The notes: generated by a model not told the origin, from the letters alone. Shown: positions 33,112 through 52,598, counted from the stretch's first letter. The stretch: DNA of 64,000 nucleotides from Spirodela intermedia (GCA_902729315.2 LR746274.1:7003037-7067036), one strand, 5' to 3'. Numbers and translations: made by a program.

Positions 33112-36100
33112 CCTTTATCAGTGGTCCCCATCCTATTCCTATCGCGCTTCCCCTCACCTCCTTTCTTCCTTAATCCGGCTCTCTTGGCTCCCCAAGGAAG
33201 GGGGAGGATTCTGATGAATGGCAGTGGTCATCTCTCCACCTTCACCTTCCAAGGTGTGGCTGCCACCCTCTCCAATTTCCCTCTTCCTTGGTGCTCTCCA
33301 GTTGTCTAGCCCACCACAATCTCCTATCTAGATGTTGTTCCCGCTGTTTTTTCTTTCACATTCTCAAACTATCCTTCCTTTGGCATTTTCCTCCATTTCC
33401 TTTCACCTTGCCCAACTGAGTCTCCTCTTAAAAGTTAAATCAACATGTTAACACTAATCACGTTAGAACTGCAGCTCACTTGTGAAGAAATTTACATAAT
33501 CACATGAGGACTGAGACCCCAAGCAAGGTTTGTTGTTGGCCCATAGAGAAACGTCAATCCACTTTTAAAAACTTTGCAAAACTGAAGCACTGACACTGGT
33601 GAACTCACTCCCATCTCTATTTTCTATGCCATCTTTTGGAGTTCCTTTTCCTAAAGAATGGCCAGAAAATTGACCAGAAAGTCATGAAATTGAGCCATCA
33701 TACCCTAGTAATTGCTGAAAAACGTTTTATAATGATGAGATCCCATCAATATGCTTTTAAAACCTTTTGATTTCAGAATAAAACACGTCTAAAATGATTA
33801 GAAATTCTTTTCTTCCAGTAGTCATTTGCTTTTTAAAAGTTTCTATTTGTCAAGTGATGTTTCTAAGTTGCAAGTTAATTCTTCTAAGCACAAGGCCTTT
33901 GTGTTATAAGTTCCTGGGGAATCATATAAGTTGTCTGACATATCTTATTTATTCAAGGAAGCTCATGGTCTAGTAGTGTATTGACTAACATTAAATTACG
34001 ATGAAGATGTTTGGGTAAGATTGAGTAATAACTTTCTTGTATGTTAGTACCAACTTTGAAAGTTGTGAAAGAGCAGGGAAGAAATATGACTATTTTTCAA
34101 TAATTTAAAATAAAATATCATAATCAATCCGCAATAGCAATTTCCACTCACATTTCTTATCTATATATCTAAATCGCAATAAAGAATTCTGTTTTTCAGT
34201 AACACAATACTTTCTCTACTCAAAACGTAACTATTTCAAATGAGCATACCAATGGAGAAATTTAATAGTTTATGTTTATGATGCAAAACATTTTATGTTT
34301 AAAAGGATAGAAATCAATTTTTCACCAAGTTAATTAATTTTTCTATAATTTAATGGGCATATCAATCACTTACAAAATTTATCATTCCACCCCAAAATAT
34401 TCATTATTTATGAACTAAAAGTTTATTATATTATTAATCAAGTCATTTCAACCAAAAATTCCTTGTAAAAACCATGATTTCCTAAAAGATAGAGGGCATT
34501 TGGTTGCATGGTCAATCTTTCATACATTTTAAAAATAAGAACCAATGAGAAATCCAATAATTCAACTTTTTTTATCACTTTCTTTTGTGATCCACATATA
34601 ATTATTTTTTTATGAATTCATTGATAAAGAAATAATATTCATAAATATGTAGAAGCCAATTTTCCCAAAAAATTTAGATTTTCTGCAAGTTTTCATTGAA
34701 CTTATTGATTTAGAAAAAAGTTCATAAGTTAATTCAAATTACTCATGGTATTCTTATGCTCTATGGGCTGCAAGAGATGGTATAGAGTAGAATTATGAGG
34801 AAAGAATAAAGTTCAAAGGACCCTAATTTGTGTGCAATAGAGATAAATGAAACAGTATATTTTGGTACATCTACGAGTTCTCTTGTTTTAGTCATATCAT
34901 TCGTCTTGTTTTCTACTTCTTCAATGCTTTCTTTCAGACTTTCTATCAACAGACCTACTTAATGGTGATAAAATGAAAGGAAGATTGATTTTCTAACTAG
35001 AAACATTAGTTTTATCTAACTTTCCTTATATATTCAATACCCCCTTGTAGATTTAATCAACTTGTGTATTCAAGGGGCTTATTTTTCGTTCCAAGTTCAT
35101 TTATGGATATGACCTTATCATTACTTCTTGATGCAAGAATTTTAAATTTCATTCCTTTTGTACTTAAGGTGGGGAGTTTTCCTATTTAGGGGATCCCAAA
35201 CTATTTTTTGCCTATTTAAAGAAGAATCAACTTTTGTAAGGAGATATTTTTGTTCCATATTTGAAGTAAAAAGTAATAATGGGGAAGTTCATTAATAGTC
35301 TTTTATAAGTATCAATTCATAGAAATGCCACTTTGTTAGAAAGTCACAAAAAATGTATTCACAATATGTATATTATATATTTTCCCTACTTTTGAAAGAA
35401 AATATGAGAAAATTAGAAAATGAACAAACTTTAAAATGACTTTTCAACAAAAAAATAATGGAAGAATCAATTACTACGAACCAATTAAATAAAAGAGCGT
35501 ATATTGCTTTAATTATCTATACTGAAGAGCATAAATAGCAGAATTTTATCATCACTTTTTAATCAGTAAATATTCAAGTGCAAAGTTAAGGTAATAGAAA
35601 GAAAGAATGAACATTAGAACCAATTAATGGTAATTTTTCTCTCTTAGACATAAAATCTTTCATTTAACTGCCTAAATCATTACTTAGGAGGATAAAACCA
35701 TAACATTAAAAAGTGTTACATGTCAGCATCAAACACAAATAACCGTTAAATAAATTGTTATATTAGGGGGATGGGAGATTGGTACAGATGATATCAAATT
35801 AATGATGATGTTAGATTAGTTTGGAAAGGCAGAAACTTTACTTGGAGGGGAAATCAGAGAGTTTGATAAAGCGTGCAAAGATATCCCAGTGCAAAGGCAA
35901 AGTAGGTATCGGAAGTCAATGGAGTCTCATGAAGGTTATTCTGACGCTGTCATTGCTTCTCCTTTCGGGGTCTCCTGCATTCCATCGTACTCCCACCGGG
36001 TCTCGGCGCCAATCAATTCAATCATGAGAACCTGAGCCTCACGTACAACACGGCCCGTCGAGGCGCTGGAGTGTGAACGGTGAAGGCCAGGCCAGGGAGG

Positions 36101-36330
36101 AACAGCCGTGAGGGAGATGGGAGAGTTGGTTGGAGGGGTAAAGGGGATGATCGGCGGCCAAGGAAAACGCCCTGTTCTTCTGTCGGGGGTTCGGTGTGGG
36201 GGAAGAAGGGCCGTGACGAAAGGGCTTGAGGTCAGCGGAGATTGATGCTCTCAGACGGGCCGGGCCGGGGTGGGTTTGCAACGGAAACGAAATGTCAATC
36301 AGGTCCAAATTGATCGTTCAAGGGCCGATG
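33112..36330. repeat. HINT upstream region (copy 2 of the duplicated segment)
   Basis: Counterpart of 12593-21960 without the transposon insertions. It ends about 80 bp before the HINT start codon, so its last 300 bp are probably HINT promoter. That part is CpG-rich (for example GGGCCGGGCCGGGG at about 36257), whereas the other copy reads GGTCAGGCTGGGG. No ORF of note in the 33.3-35.8 kb AT-rich part. Confidence 0.75.
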
Positions 36331-36407
36331 TCGCGAAATCCGGTGAGGACGGCGTTTGCTCTCTAATCTTGGGGGCTCTCCTCACGCCACCCCGGTTTGG
36401 AAGCAGA

Positions 36408-41660
<5,253 letters not shown>

Positions 41661-43750
41661 GAGGACAACCCACCAACGAGCCTCTGCATAATTGTCAGCC
41701 ATTCATTTTTCTTGGGGACTTTCCTTTTTTATTTCCCTATGAGCTTGTTGTACCCTGGTCCTTCGAATTGCTGAATAACTGTTCAAACTACTCCATGTTA
41801 ATTGAAGGATTTTGCATTTTGTCTTCTTTCGATGAAGGCATGATTTCATCCTCATCTTCTGCTATGTCAGGCACCATAGCCAAAGGAAACTAACTCGTTC
41901 TTGCTCGATTATGCCCAATTTAAACATTCATTTCCATGCGTTTTCCATGACGTTGTTCAATAAATCATCATTTCCATATATCATGACTAGATATGTAAAC
42001 CTGTGGGGAAGTTTTTATTATTGCCTCTTTGTTGAGTTACCATTCTTAAATTTCACGCCAAGATAACTTTTCATGGCAAGTTGTTGAAAATATCACTTCT
42101 GACACTGAAAAATTCTCATTCCTAGATAAAGTATTATTTTTAGATTTTTAATGGAAATGAGTTCTAGTCAAATTTAATTTATTGCACTCAAAGAGAAACA
42201 GCCCTGAGAAAAATTGTGTATATTTTTACCCATAAACCTTTGGTGTTATACTCATTTCTGTTAACACACGAGGTGTAGATTTCTACACTTGCCAACAAAT
42301 AGATGGTTGAGAAGAGAGAGGTCAATGTCTACTTAGATATTGACGTCAATCATCAATGCATAAACTCTTGGACCTAGCTAATTAAAACTTCCACCCAGAA
42401 TGGCAATTTGTCCTTGCATCTGCAACTCTTGAAAACCAAGCTGTTGACGATAGTAAGGTCACAATGATAATATCATCCAAAATAGCAAGTCCGAAGGGAG
42501 AAAACCAGACATTTACTGCCATTGAAAGGAGCATGTTTTCGGAAGGATGATCGGAGTACCCAAGATATCAAAGGCATCTCAGAAGTGAGATCGTGGAATT
42601 TGTATGAATTCAAAAATGCCGAGTTTGTAGAGGTATCACAAACTCTCAAACTATTCAAGAGCTTCGATGTTCTTCTGGTTGACTTCTGAACACCAAATCA
42701 CATTCTAATTAATCGTTCTAAAACCTTCTGAACAGGCTTGTGATTAAGCCAGGCTTGCTGGTATTACAAGGTTTGGTTTCTAGAGCCTGCTAAGTTAATC
42801 TATAGCAAGTTACCAATTAACTTAGTTGAAATGTCACAGTTCAGAATAATGATTTGGAGTCGATTTGTTGCTAAGCTGGAAGACTATATAACTCCTTGTG
42901 ACATTTGTAATTGATTTCATTTTGCCCTTTTCGAAGTTGTGAATTAATGTTTAGACTGAAATCGATTCACCCCCACATCTTATAGACTTCAATACCTACC
43001 TATTAATTCTAGAGCATTTATGTTTGACCTAATTCTGATGCACAGTATGAAGGTCTAATATTTCTTTGGTGCTGGCTCATCAGTAATTTTCATTTGAGAA
43101 GCAAAACAAAAACTGAATAAGATAGAACGGCCACGAATAGTCCATCTGACAAGATAATTAGATGCTAGATATATCCGAATAGGATGGAACATCATGGATA
43201 CTACAGACAGCTTCTGCTTTAATGCCTGGTGCTCGAAGGTAACCAGATGGAACCCATCCCTAAATTAACTTGGATCAACTGTTCAGTCGTACCAGATCTT
43301 CCCTTGGAACTTTGACTCCAGCTGCTAGCTTCCTGTGTTTATCAAATCTTTGTTAGAAAACAGATTGGCTTTATTTTTACTGGACGCTTGCAAGGTTGAC
43401 CTAACCTAGTTACCAGGTACACCTGCTAGGCAGGTCTATAAGCCCTTGAGTTGGGTGGCCGTCTGTATGAAAGTTATGTAACAAAGCATTGATATATATG
43501 ACAGTAGTAGAAGCTGGATCTATACGAGAAGCTACAGAGGAACAATACTAGAGCTCTGGAAAGAACCCATGAGTAAATTTTAGAGCTGTATCATCAGCCT
43601 TTATGGTTAATGGTCTGCTACATCTACTAGTTGACTGCTACAAGCCGGAGCAAGTTCTTTTGTGTAAAAGCTTTCCATCATGGGTGATGTCTCATAGTGA
43701 CTTCTGGAGATCGTTGGAATGCACGTGATCAAACACTGGAGAGTGGGCTG
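41661..43750. other. intergenic, no gene seen
   Basis: About 2.1 kb between the convergent 3' ends of the HINT and saposin-B genes. It presumably holds both 3' UTRs (AATAAA-like motifs occur, for example near 41960). No ORF or repeat recognised. Confidence 0.5.
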
Positions 43751-45360
43751 TCACTTGAAGCGCAGTGCGTATTCTCGAGGCAAAAATATTTTTCTCGCTT
43801 GATTCTGATACTTTTGTTCAATGTTCCCGTCGTTCTTCAGGTCCACATCTTGTGATGTTTGGTTTTTTGGATCTGCGCAGATGCCCGTCATGTAGCATAA
43901 GTCCGTGACAACAATCTTATGCAGGCTGTTCAGGACAACTGGACCATAGGCGAAAACATACTCCTTGCACTGCACATGAAAAATCTCAACGATTGTCAAC
44001 TATCTCCAACCTCGCATTGTCTTCTAACAGCGCATGGAAGGGAGGATCATACTTGTATGATTATTAATTTAGAAGGATGGACTTACTTCATCGAATATGG
44101 TTTGATTTTCGCATTTTTTCAGGAGAGACGTTATTATAGTAACCTGGAAAAAACCCAAAAAGAAAATAAAAAAAGGGTAATAATTTATTCCATGCTGTAG
44201 AAATCTCTTCCAGATAATGCACTGCTTTTTACCTGCTTGTCAGTGTCCCCCAAAACGTTGGTGATTTCCTCCAAAATCTTATGGCATGTAATGCATGTTT
44301 TGTTTGATTTCAGCTGATAGTTGAGAAACGAGGCTTAGTTTTATCAATCCAGAACATACAAAACCAAATATGTATGCATGGATCTCCATAACGAGTTATA
44401 TTTGATAGCTTCCAGATAATGCCGTGTTCACAAATGGTGGGAAGGGCTAGAAGGTTTAAGCAGGCCGATGATCTTCAGTGCTGGATGTGTGAGACAAGCA
44501 CTATAGACGCCATGAGGGAGGACTCCTAAATGGGGCAGTGGCCAAATGCTTGGCCAAGCTTTCTCTAGTTAGGAGGATGATATTGCAAAGTAGAACGAGC
44601 TTGACCCCGTAGTTTTTAATAGCCTTGATGATTATTTTTAAGGTCTAATTATGGTCTAATCATTGTGTCCTGTAAGGACTCTACCCACCCCAAACTTGGT
44701 ACAGGAACCCACCTGACAGATACTAATCGAAGAACTGGAAACTTGGATTTTGATGGAATCAGGCGGATTATATGAGAAGCTTATGACCGAAAAAAAGAAA
44801 AGAAGCTCCATCTAAATGTGACCCAGATGCTCTCTATGGACGGTATTTTCTGTAAGATGTTTCGGACTATATTTTCTATAGCTTTCAGCTGAATTAACCC
44901 GTTTTAATAAGCTCAAATGGCGTACCGTTGCCTCCAACTCGGAAGGCAGAATGCCGCGGAGCATCCCAGTGAGACTGGCAAGATGGTTACTCAGTCTGCC
45001 ATCATCTGCCGGGTCTTTCGCCTTTCCTGAAACCTCTGTGCAGGTTGAACTGGAGGGCTCTTCCTGAGAAACCCCGTTCTTGAAGGCACTAATCATCCCC
45101 TCAATCTCGAACCTGTCCTGCCCAACTGGGCGATTTCCTTCACAGAAAAAACATCAGTTGCTCCAAACGTTTAGTCAACGGCGACGCTGCTGGAGACAGA
45201 TTTGCTTCTAAAGTAGGCAACTATTCAAGCGATGAAGTTTAAGATTAGAAGGGGATGGAAGTTGTTCTCCGTCGGACTTACCTGGAGCATCATCTGCTCT
45301 AGACATGGAAACGAGCAGAGAAAGACAGAAGAAAATGAAAGGCGCGGTGCCCATCTTCAT
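43751..45360 (-). CDS. saposin B-type domain protein, secreted (paralog 1)
   Basis: Five exons in transcript order: 45282-45360, 44926-45137, 44233-44313, 44087-44143 and 43751-43969. All are GT-AG, and the joined frame gives 215 residues. Residues 1-22 are a signal peptide (core APFIFFCLSLLVS). Residues 27-97 match no domain that I know. A complete saposin B domain follows, with cysteines 104, 107, 135, 144, 168 and 174 (spacing x2, x27, x8, x23, x5). The signatures CITCHKIL and CKEYVFAYGP resemble the second domain of plant proactivator-like saposin proteins. N-glycosylation sequons NKT (101) and NQT (137) fit a secretory or vacuolar protein. Saposins bind membrane lipids and help lysosomal hydrolases; the plant role is less clear. 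Plant relatives usually have two such domains; here the N-terminal one is missing or unrecognisable. A 41-residue charged tail ends the protein. Confidence 0.85.
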
Positions 45361-46669
45361 CCCCTGAGAGAGGGCGACTGGTTTTCACTCCAAATCAAAA
45401 CCCTAATCCAAGGATGATATCATGGAATGGAGGGACCTTCCCTTCACCTGGAGTTTAAATGGGCGTCTCCTTGGAGAGGAAGAAACTGCACCTCCAAGCA
45501 GGGAGGCTTTCCTTTCGTAATGAATGTGATTCCCCAGAGCTAATCATACTCCCTTTGGATGCTCTTATCCAATGATTCCAAGCATGGGATTCATTTTTTA
45601 TTTTATTTTTTCCCTCTTTTTTTCCATTGAAATCAGAATCCGCGTGTTCAAGGACCTTCATGAAACGTGAAAACGTTGAATCTTGTCTACTTCTCAATTA
45701 TTTGAATTATTTGCGGAGGGAAAAATGTGGGATGAATCATACTTTTATTTTATTTATTTATCATTTCACATACACATGAGATTTTCGTGGGTCATTCATT
45801 AGATGAACAACTCTTCACAGCTGAGCATTTTACCAGATTATAATGTTTATAATGCGAAATTCATGCCACCAGTGATGCCAGATGATCTCCATTTTTCAGC
45901 ACTACCATGGTTCCCAAAAATTATATCTATATATTTTTTTTCATGGCTGTGTGTGGAGTCCTTGGTGAAGCTTCTATGTTCACATGGGATGATGCTAAGC
46001 TCCTATCCCATATTAATTACTATAAATAATCTTGGTAGAAGACATGCATCCACTAAGAAATCGACCAAAGTTTCACCTAATAATTTAAATTTTGGTCCTT
46101 CAGCACCATTTTGTCAAAAAATCACTAAATTGGGCAATTTCAATGGCTGAATGTGATCCTTCAACACCCGCTGATTGATTGCATGACTGGACCAGCTGCA
46201 TTTGCCAGCTTGCTGAAGAACTGGGTGAACTGCTTTCATTCATAATCTCACAGGCATATATCTTTACTATATTAGGGCAAAGGTCGACTGCTGGCCCTTT
46301 CCCCATGAATTGGACCAAACTCTGTTAAAAAAAAAAAAACAGGCAGAAACCCAGGAAACAGCTCCACCCAACTCCGGAGTCTCTGGAAAGATCCAAAACA
46401 AGCCGCATTCAGCTCAGTACAGCTACTATAAACAGTTATGGGCAACGAGGATCTTATAACGTTGCTCCATCCTCAAGAGGGGCACTGTTTCTTGAGATGG
46501 CAGAGCAACAACCAACGCTTGCAACAAATTATATCTGCGGCCTGATTGTCACACATTAATGTGATTTACAAGAAAGAAAAAACCAACAGTCATGAGATAA
46601 AAAAAAAGAAGTATATTCTCTCTCCCCTTCAACAAGTAGAGCAGGCTTCTGGGCAAAAGACTAGGAAGC
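45361..46669. other. intergenic
   Basis: About 1.3 kb from the start of the saposin-B gene to the stop codon of the GTPase gene. It should contain the promoter of the former and the 3' UTR of the latter. No further gene seen. Confidence 0.5.
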
Positions 46670-49600
46670 TCATACAACAGCGTTGGCTCCAGCGCGAGCC
46701 CTCAAGGCTTCAGCTCTCTTGCTCCTCTCTATCACCCCCACCAACCACTCGGTGGCAGCTTTGATCCCCATCCTGGAAAAATAATATGAAAAAGATCAAT
46801 AATATGGAAAATGAAGTCTGCCCATTGTGATCCATAATGGATCAGCAGTAAATTACCCTTTAAAATCATCAATTTAGATACTTTTGGGATTGACGAGCCT
46901 GTACCCATTATAGAAACAGACTGCAGTTGAGGAGAGTTCTTGGGTCTTACCCTTCATGTGCAGATACAGCTTCAAACATGTAAAGTCGGTCATCTAACTC
47001 TTTCAAATCCAGATACCGAGCCACTTCCTCCGCTGATGTTGCGCCAGAAAGATCCTGCCAAAATCAATACCAAGAACCTGTCAGACTTTACATATTCCGC
47101 TGTACGATTCTTTAACATCTCCCAATTCCCTTTCAAAGATCCAGGAGATACCGCCAGATCATTATGGAGAAGTGGCAAGGTGGTTGTGTATAAGGGGTAC
47201 AAAATTTACTATAAAACAATCAAAGGATCGATAAATCGACCACGCAAAAGAAAGAAAAAAAAAAAAGTCAGTTTCACCAATCCATATTCTGAATCAGGAA
47301 CAAAACCCAGGTCCTAATCCGCAGTTAAAGGCTTGAGATTAAGATATTAACGAATTGATAGAAAGTATTTTCTTTCTTCTGAAGTCACTGAACTATGAAT
47401 GGTCTTTTTCAATTTAGAGTTCGTTTAAGACCACTTATCTCCTGGTTGGTTCAGTTCCCACATATTCTTACGGCAGAGAATTGCATAAAATCCTGCAGAG
47501 TATTACATTTTCACTAATATAGATTCTTAAGCTAGTAGATAAAGATGATTACACTAAGTTTAGAGAACCCTAGACTTCTTTCACGCTGGATCATCTGTTG
47601 GTCCACTACAACTCCAAATGGCAAACAATTCAGAGGCAACTCTCGGGCTTAACCATTACATGTCGAACTCCCTTGCACAGAGCATGCACAGAATTGCTGT
47701 AAATGCCGGCTAATTTCTCTTTTTTGTCACCAAGGGAATCGGGAAAACCGTGGTTGGCACATTGGTGCTAGAAATTTACCTTAAAAGACCAACATCTCTC
47801 TCCCTTTTCATACCTTGTTCTACACCATGCATGCGGATGAGGGTTACTCCCCTTTTGGTATTCTCGTAATGGATGATTAAAGAGATTTGACATGTTTAGT
47901 CCAGACCTTGGGACATTAATTGAGAAACCCAAAGACCCTTGACTGGTTATCAAACTGAGCTTGGAGGCCCAATGCAGGAGGAATATCCTAATAAACTACT
48001 GATCCCCCTTGCATGAATATTGACTAAATTCCTACTGAAGTTTATAGAAGACGACTTCTGACACACTAAAGACCACACAATAAAAACTTTGTAGGAGCAA
48101 TTTTTTAAATACTTTCTACATTCATACTTTATCTTCCTCATTATACAGATTACCATTGCGCTAGCCAAGCTTTAAACAAGAGCCATGATCCATGACGTAT
48201 GGTCAGAACGCTTAATACATTCAATGCAACGTTTGGGCGCAAGTTGATGAACCCAAATGTTCTTGGCTTGGCATCAAATTCAGCCTTAAGGGCTACATGT
48301 AATGAGTGCTTCTGTGATTTATTATAACATTCTACAAGCATATCATTGATGTTTTTATCTATGATGTTTCACTGCTGAATTTCTTTATATTTATGAGCTT
48401 TAACTTTGTTCTTATAATGGGATCAAGAGAGTAGTAGAATGACTTTCTTTCCACAACTACTGCTGTAAGTCCATGGCAGTTTGCCCATGTATGAGTTGGA
48501 AAGCAAGAACTCCTAATCAATGTTACTTGACCACTGAGGGTGTTTACAGGGCCATTTCTGCAGCTCTTTCTTCTTTCAACAGCATCTGCCACTTTCTCCA
48601 ACTCTAAAACCATTTTGATCCAAGGGCTGGTAAATTTATCTCCAAGCATACATTGCCTCTGAACAGTATCTTCGTCTTGTTATTGTTGACTTTGTTCGTG
48701 CGTTTCAATGATGAAAAAATGGAAAATTTATTCAATAACAGAGAATAATGAATTATCAATTCATGATGACAGAATAAATGGAGCTTATGGTTTTATGCGT
48801 TTAGTCAGTGATGTGCTCTTCTCCCCTAAGATAGTGGAAGTGCAGGTTCAGTTAACTCTAGATTACTACAACTCAATAGAATACGATTTTTCAGGGCAAA
48901 GGAGTGAAACCTCCAACAAGGGAGACATGCCCCCATGGGCCTGTAATTTTTAAATAACAGGATGCCTGGACTGCAGAAACTAGCCCATAGATGTACAAAA
49001 TATTACTGTTGGAAAGCTAGAAAATCTTCAACTGCTGCTCACTTTATCCCATTTTAAAAGGAAAGTGCTCAACTTTAATAAAAGGCTTCTGAATTGAATT
49101 AAAGGGAAGAAAACATAGAGGCCTTTGTATGACTGTCTAAAACACATACACGAATTTTCCTCACCAGTCAAGATTCCCCGACCATCAGAACTAAGTGGAC
49201 CTGAGCTTCATTGATTACTCCATTGTGTTTGTAGGCTACCTTCATTCATTTTTGTGTCAACTAGAGGTAGAGCAGTGTAGGCTAGACTGCCTTTCGATCA
49301 ATCTAAGGGGTCTTGAGGTTTCATATTTTGATCTGACCCGTCTAAAGCAGTGAAACTTAAAGGAAAGCTTCTTAAAGTCTTCCAAATTCTTAGAAACGAG
49401 AGTGCATTAATCCCTGGGGCAGTAAAGTAGAGGTGTTCACTAGAACTCAAGAAGCTACTGTTGTAATCTTTCAGCTAAGATTAATGAATTCGAAAGAATG
49501 GATCACTTGAGGGTCGACATAAGCAACACAATGAATCTATTAAAACCGTCATGGATTAAACGTACGGTTGCTCTTCGAATATTATGCTCTCTCCTACAAG

Positions 49601-52598
49601 GAAACCAAAAAGAGAAATCAATTCAAAGCCTCGTAATTTTCTCCTCGAGGCTGATTTGGGCACAACAAATGACCCACCCCGTCGTCTTCAGTTGATGGGG
49701 GGATCAAATCCCCTGGTGGCAAAGCTCCTGCACCCCCAACAAGCGACTGTTTCTCCGTTTCTAGCAGCTCCTACAGTTTCCCCCTCATTAATCGTTCCCT
49801 CAGTGCCAGATAGCTCCACTTCCCTCTGACATGGGTCCACAAGCACGTGTATATTTTTTTGTCTAAAATGTGTGGTAAATTTTCCAAGGAAGTCTATGCT
49901 TAATCTTCCACAATCCCAACAACGTGCACTAGAAACGTTACACAATTGGAGAGGAAAATGATCACCGAATAACATTACCACTAGCCAATAACAATAAAAA
50001 TGATTTATCACATTCATAGGAAATAATCAATGATAGAGCGCAAGGAACAAGATTTTTCAGGATTCCAAATGCTCTGCAAGACAATCTTTACTATCAATCC
50101 TTACAAATGATTCCAAAGTCAACTATTTCAGGTTTTCATAATTTTCCAATGAATATAAATAAAAAGTAACTACTAGTGATAAGTTCTATACATAAAGACA
50201 GTCAACCAACATGCAAAATTTTGTCATCCGGTTCAATTGTAGTGAATCGCTGAAAGACTTAGAAAATAAGAAATATAAAGAATGGCGAAGAATGGATGGA
50301 GGCTTTTTAGTACATTTTTGCTAAGAATTACAGACCGTTCAAGTAATAATAAAGAATCAATAACAGAAATACAAAATAAAGCAGCAATAAGATCGCATAT
50401 TTTCCTAACCTGTTTGTTTGCCAGTATCAAAACTGGTGCTCCCCTAAGATCCTCATGTCGAAGTATTTTTTCTAATTAACAATGAAAAGTTAAGAACAAA
50501 ATTTCCATGTTAGGAAAAATAGAGATAGATATTTACGAGCTGAAGAGAGTTAACAGAGTGCTGGACCTAGTCACAGAGTAGATGATTCTCAAAGCCTGTG
50601 ATTCAATAGAGTTCAAAAGTTCAGATTTCCCTGATGTGCACTAATGTCAAAAACGAACTAACCTAAAGCCGATTTCGAGTCTTCAAAACGGGATGGACAA
50701 GCAGCATCTATTACGTATATAACAGCATGCGCCTCCTCATAATATTTCTCCCATATTGTGCGTAGACCAACCTGCCAGCGCAAGAAGTTCACAATAAGTA
50801 TAGAAAAGAAAACCAAAATAGAATCGTCTGAGATTCCTCAAATCCCAAAAAAGCAGCACTCCTATCCTTGACAACTGATGTTATATTCCATCAGAAAAGA
50901 AAGACGTATCCTGGTTGGCAGCTGGCTTACCAAACTAATGGGATAAGGCCTCATGGTAATTATGACAATGAACTAATCATGTCATTCATACAAAAAGCCG
51001 TCTTATACTCATGAAATATCATCCAAACTTAAAAGTTAAAGGAGGCAAAAAATCCAAACTCATACATGAATCATGAGCATAGGTGCTGCTTGTTCAGTAC
51101 CATTTTAGTTTTGTTTGCTTAAGACGAATTTATCTTTTTCCATGTTCAATCCATCCTCCAGGGAACATATTATTGCCTGTTGTTTTCTTTTTACAGGGGC
51201 AGGGGTTTGGTTTTAATTCCCATTTCTCAAGAGTGTCCTTACGACTCAAACAGATGATGAAAAAAGACAATAACGTTAAGTTTTCTAACAAAATAGTTCA
51301 CATACCTGGCCTCCTAGGTCCCAAAACACAAGTTTTGCGTTTGCCACTTCAATACGACCGATGTTGAGCCCAACAGTGGGGACTATCCGATCAGATGGTA
51401 GGCCTTCAGAGTTTGAGTATAATGACTTCAACTTCTCCAACAAAGTCTACAAGTTGAAAATGGCTCAGTCACCAAATGTGTGTGCAGTAATGTTGACAGG
51501 ACTTTTAACACACAACACCAGAGGTCAATGTATAACTCAAGGATAAAGTCTATTTCCTAATTCACTACTCATTCTCCAACAGTACGTACACAGATGTGAA
51601 AGAAGTGACGTTCATATCCTAATGTAGATGCGTACATTACTGCACACACATCTGTAGATGATGTACGCATCTACAGATGGAATGCTCGTTAGTGATAATA
51701 TGAACCAAAAAAATGAGGCAGTGTTTTGTCATCAAGAACACATCCACGGATAGAAGAGGACTCTCAGTTGTATTGATCTCTGAAGGGTACTTAGGCTTCC
51801 CAATCCTGACAGGAACATTTTTCAGCCTTCTTTTATGACAAAATGCATGTGACGAACAGATTCAGTCTTCAAGATTTTAATAGGATATATTTCTCTGCGC
51901 AGCATCATCCCTTGAATCTTCCCAGAAAAGGAAATAATTCTAAAAGGTAAGTACATGATATTTTCTAAGATAGATAATGAAAGCTTTTGCACTCGAAGAA
52001 AATAGTAGTCTGTTTTGAGTTGCAGATATTCCCTATAGTCGTCTACAGTGATTTGACCACTCTATTACAGAGTCAAGTTTGATCCAATATCTAAAAACTG
52101 AATCAGAAAGCCTTCCGCAGCTTCAATATCTAAAGAAACTAGACATCATCAAAAATTCTCTAGTAGCAAATTTCTATAATGATTCAATGGGCAGAATAAA
52201 CGTTAATCTCAATGTTCGCTTCTTGTGTCACCATTAGTGACCTCGTCTCCATTTCAAAGATACAGAGTTCTTTGTCCGCATTTCCAAATTGAATATACAT
52301 AAAAACTAGTCAACTTGGAGATTCTAATTTATAACCACCTTATATATATATATATACAAAAGCCTCGAGATAATGATTCACTTTGTGAGGAAAGAAAGAA
52401 ACATGAACAAGGAAAATAAAAATGATTTAATTCGTTGGATCACCAAAAAGAACTAGTAGACCATGGGAAAAGAACATGAAATAAAATAAGTAAAAAAGAT
52501 TTTACAGTTTTTCCAGCCTTGTCGATTCCAAGAATAAGTACATGGAACTCTGTCTTACTGAAAATGTACTTCCATAGGCCATAAAACAGGGAGAACAT
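46670..52598 (-). CDS. ARFRP1: ARF-related small GTPase (ARFRP1/Arl3p type)
   Basis: Six coding exons: 52506-52598, 51306-51446, 50663-50771, 50410-50471, 46951-47054 and 46670-46772. All are GT-AG, giving 203 residues, the usual family length. The P-loop is GIDKAGKT (24-31), switch I PTVGLNIG (54-61), switch II WDLGGQ (73-78), the guanine-specificity motif NKQD (133-136), and SAHEG at 166-170 in the SAK-like position. The closest family by memory is plant ARF-related protein 1, which starts MFSLFYGLWKY. Relatives work at the trans-Golgi, where they recruit Arl1 and golgins. There is no Gly2, so no myristoylation; yeast Arl3p also begins Met-Phe and is N-acetylated. An in-frame upstream ATG at 52640 would add 14 residues not found in the family, so I prefer 52598. 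The intron between the fourth and fifth coding exons is 3.36 kb. Confidence 0.93.
51476..51675. repeat. nested inverted repeats, mostly in the first coding intron of the GTPase gene
   Basis: Arms 51623-51637 and 51661-51675 are 15-bp exact reverse complements, and 51476-51493 is the 18-bp reverse complement of 51634-51651. The structure overlaps itself and lies just outside the acceptor of the second coding exon (51446). Confidence 0.85.
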
